A DNA stretch of 14,017 nt from contig JAEZLG010000134.1 of assembly GCA_023435855.1 (NCBI GenBank), positions 1 to 14,017 on the forward strand. The letters are read 5' to 3'. The position numbers and the translations under genes were made by a program. Positions 13,979 through 14,017 of this stretch are shown here, one piece after another (position 1 is the first letter of the stretch; each line of letters begins with the position of its first letter). Origin of the DNA: Bacillota bacterium. GTDB taxonomy: Bacteria > Bacillota > Clostridia > Christensenellales > CAG-138. A model generated the notes under the pieces. It was not told the DNA's origin. It did no database searches and worked only from the letters and a program-made list of their open reading frames with translations.

Positions 13979-14017
13979 TTAATATTTACCGAAATCGCCG
14001 TTTGTAACGGTCTTAGG
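13979..14017 (-). CDS. C-terminal end of a third methyl-accepting chemotaxis protein (partial)
   Basis: The last 12 codons and TAA stop of a gene entering from the right edge: P-K-T-V-T-N-G-D-F-G-K-Y. The ending matches V-T-D-I-N-F-G-K-Y and V-T-Q-D-D-F-G-K-Y of the two full receptors in the window. The terminator behind it has the same core as that of the next receptor. The call rests on this tail, the terminator and the tandem position; no receptor domain is visible. Confidence 0.75.
   Translation of the reverse strand, partial: PKTVTNGDFGKY

Overview
This window is a motility and chemotaxis island. Every convincing gene lies on the minus strand, so transcription runs from high to low coordinates. 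Protein families, strong AGGAGG-type ribosome binding sites and a YaaR/DUF327 gene suggest a flagellated Firmicutes, most likely of the Clostridia, with a roughly balanced base composition. The species cannot be named from the sequence alone.

Read in the direction of transcription, there are three parts. (1) 14017 to 9257: tandem methyl-accepting chemotaxis receptors (MCPs). Only the last 12 codons of the first are in the window; two full receptors follow, of 691 and 697 residues. Each is a separate unit with its own rho-independent terminator. All three end in the same short tail, F-G-K-Y, after a variable linker. (2) 8890 to 4032: a tight run fliD-fliS-yaaR-cheW-cheR-cheB, covering the filament cap, the flagellin chaperone, a DUF327 protein, the receptor-kinase adaptor and the receptor methyltransferase/methylesterase pair. 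It ends at a strong terminator near 3935-3959. (3) 3393 to 1: a second run of a lytic transglycosylase, flgB, flgC, fliE, fliO, fliP and the start of fliQ. These genes make the rod and its junction with the MS ring, clear peptidoglycan for the rod, and form the core of the flagellar export gate.

The parts fit together functionally. Part 3 starts the basal body and export channel, fliD and fliS in part 2 finish the filament, and the MCPs feed CheW, with CheR and CheB adjusting receptor methylation. CheA, CheY, the switch proteins and fliF-fliI are not in the window.

The main non-coding points of interest are: a roughly 400-bp block (3567-3959) packed with short hairpins, mostly with 3-base loops, between the two operons; a two-part motif (ACGATATA, then GTAACCG 43-44 bases later) upstream of both complete receptor genes and of fliD; a sigma-A-like promoter whose predicted start falls on the first ATG of the transglycosylase gene; and a sigma-D/FliA-like promoter for the upstream full receptor. 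Among the proteins, FliP has an unexpected lipobox and the receptors have an array of HAMP-like modules.
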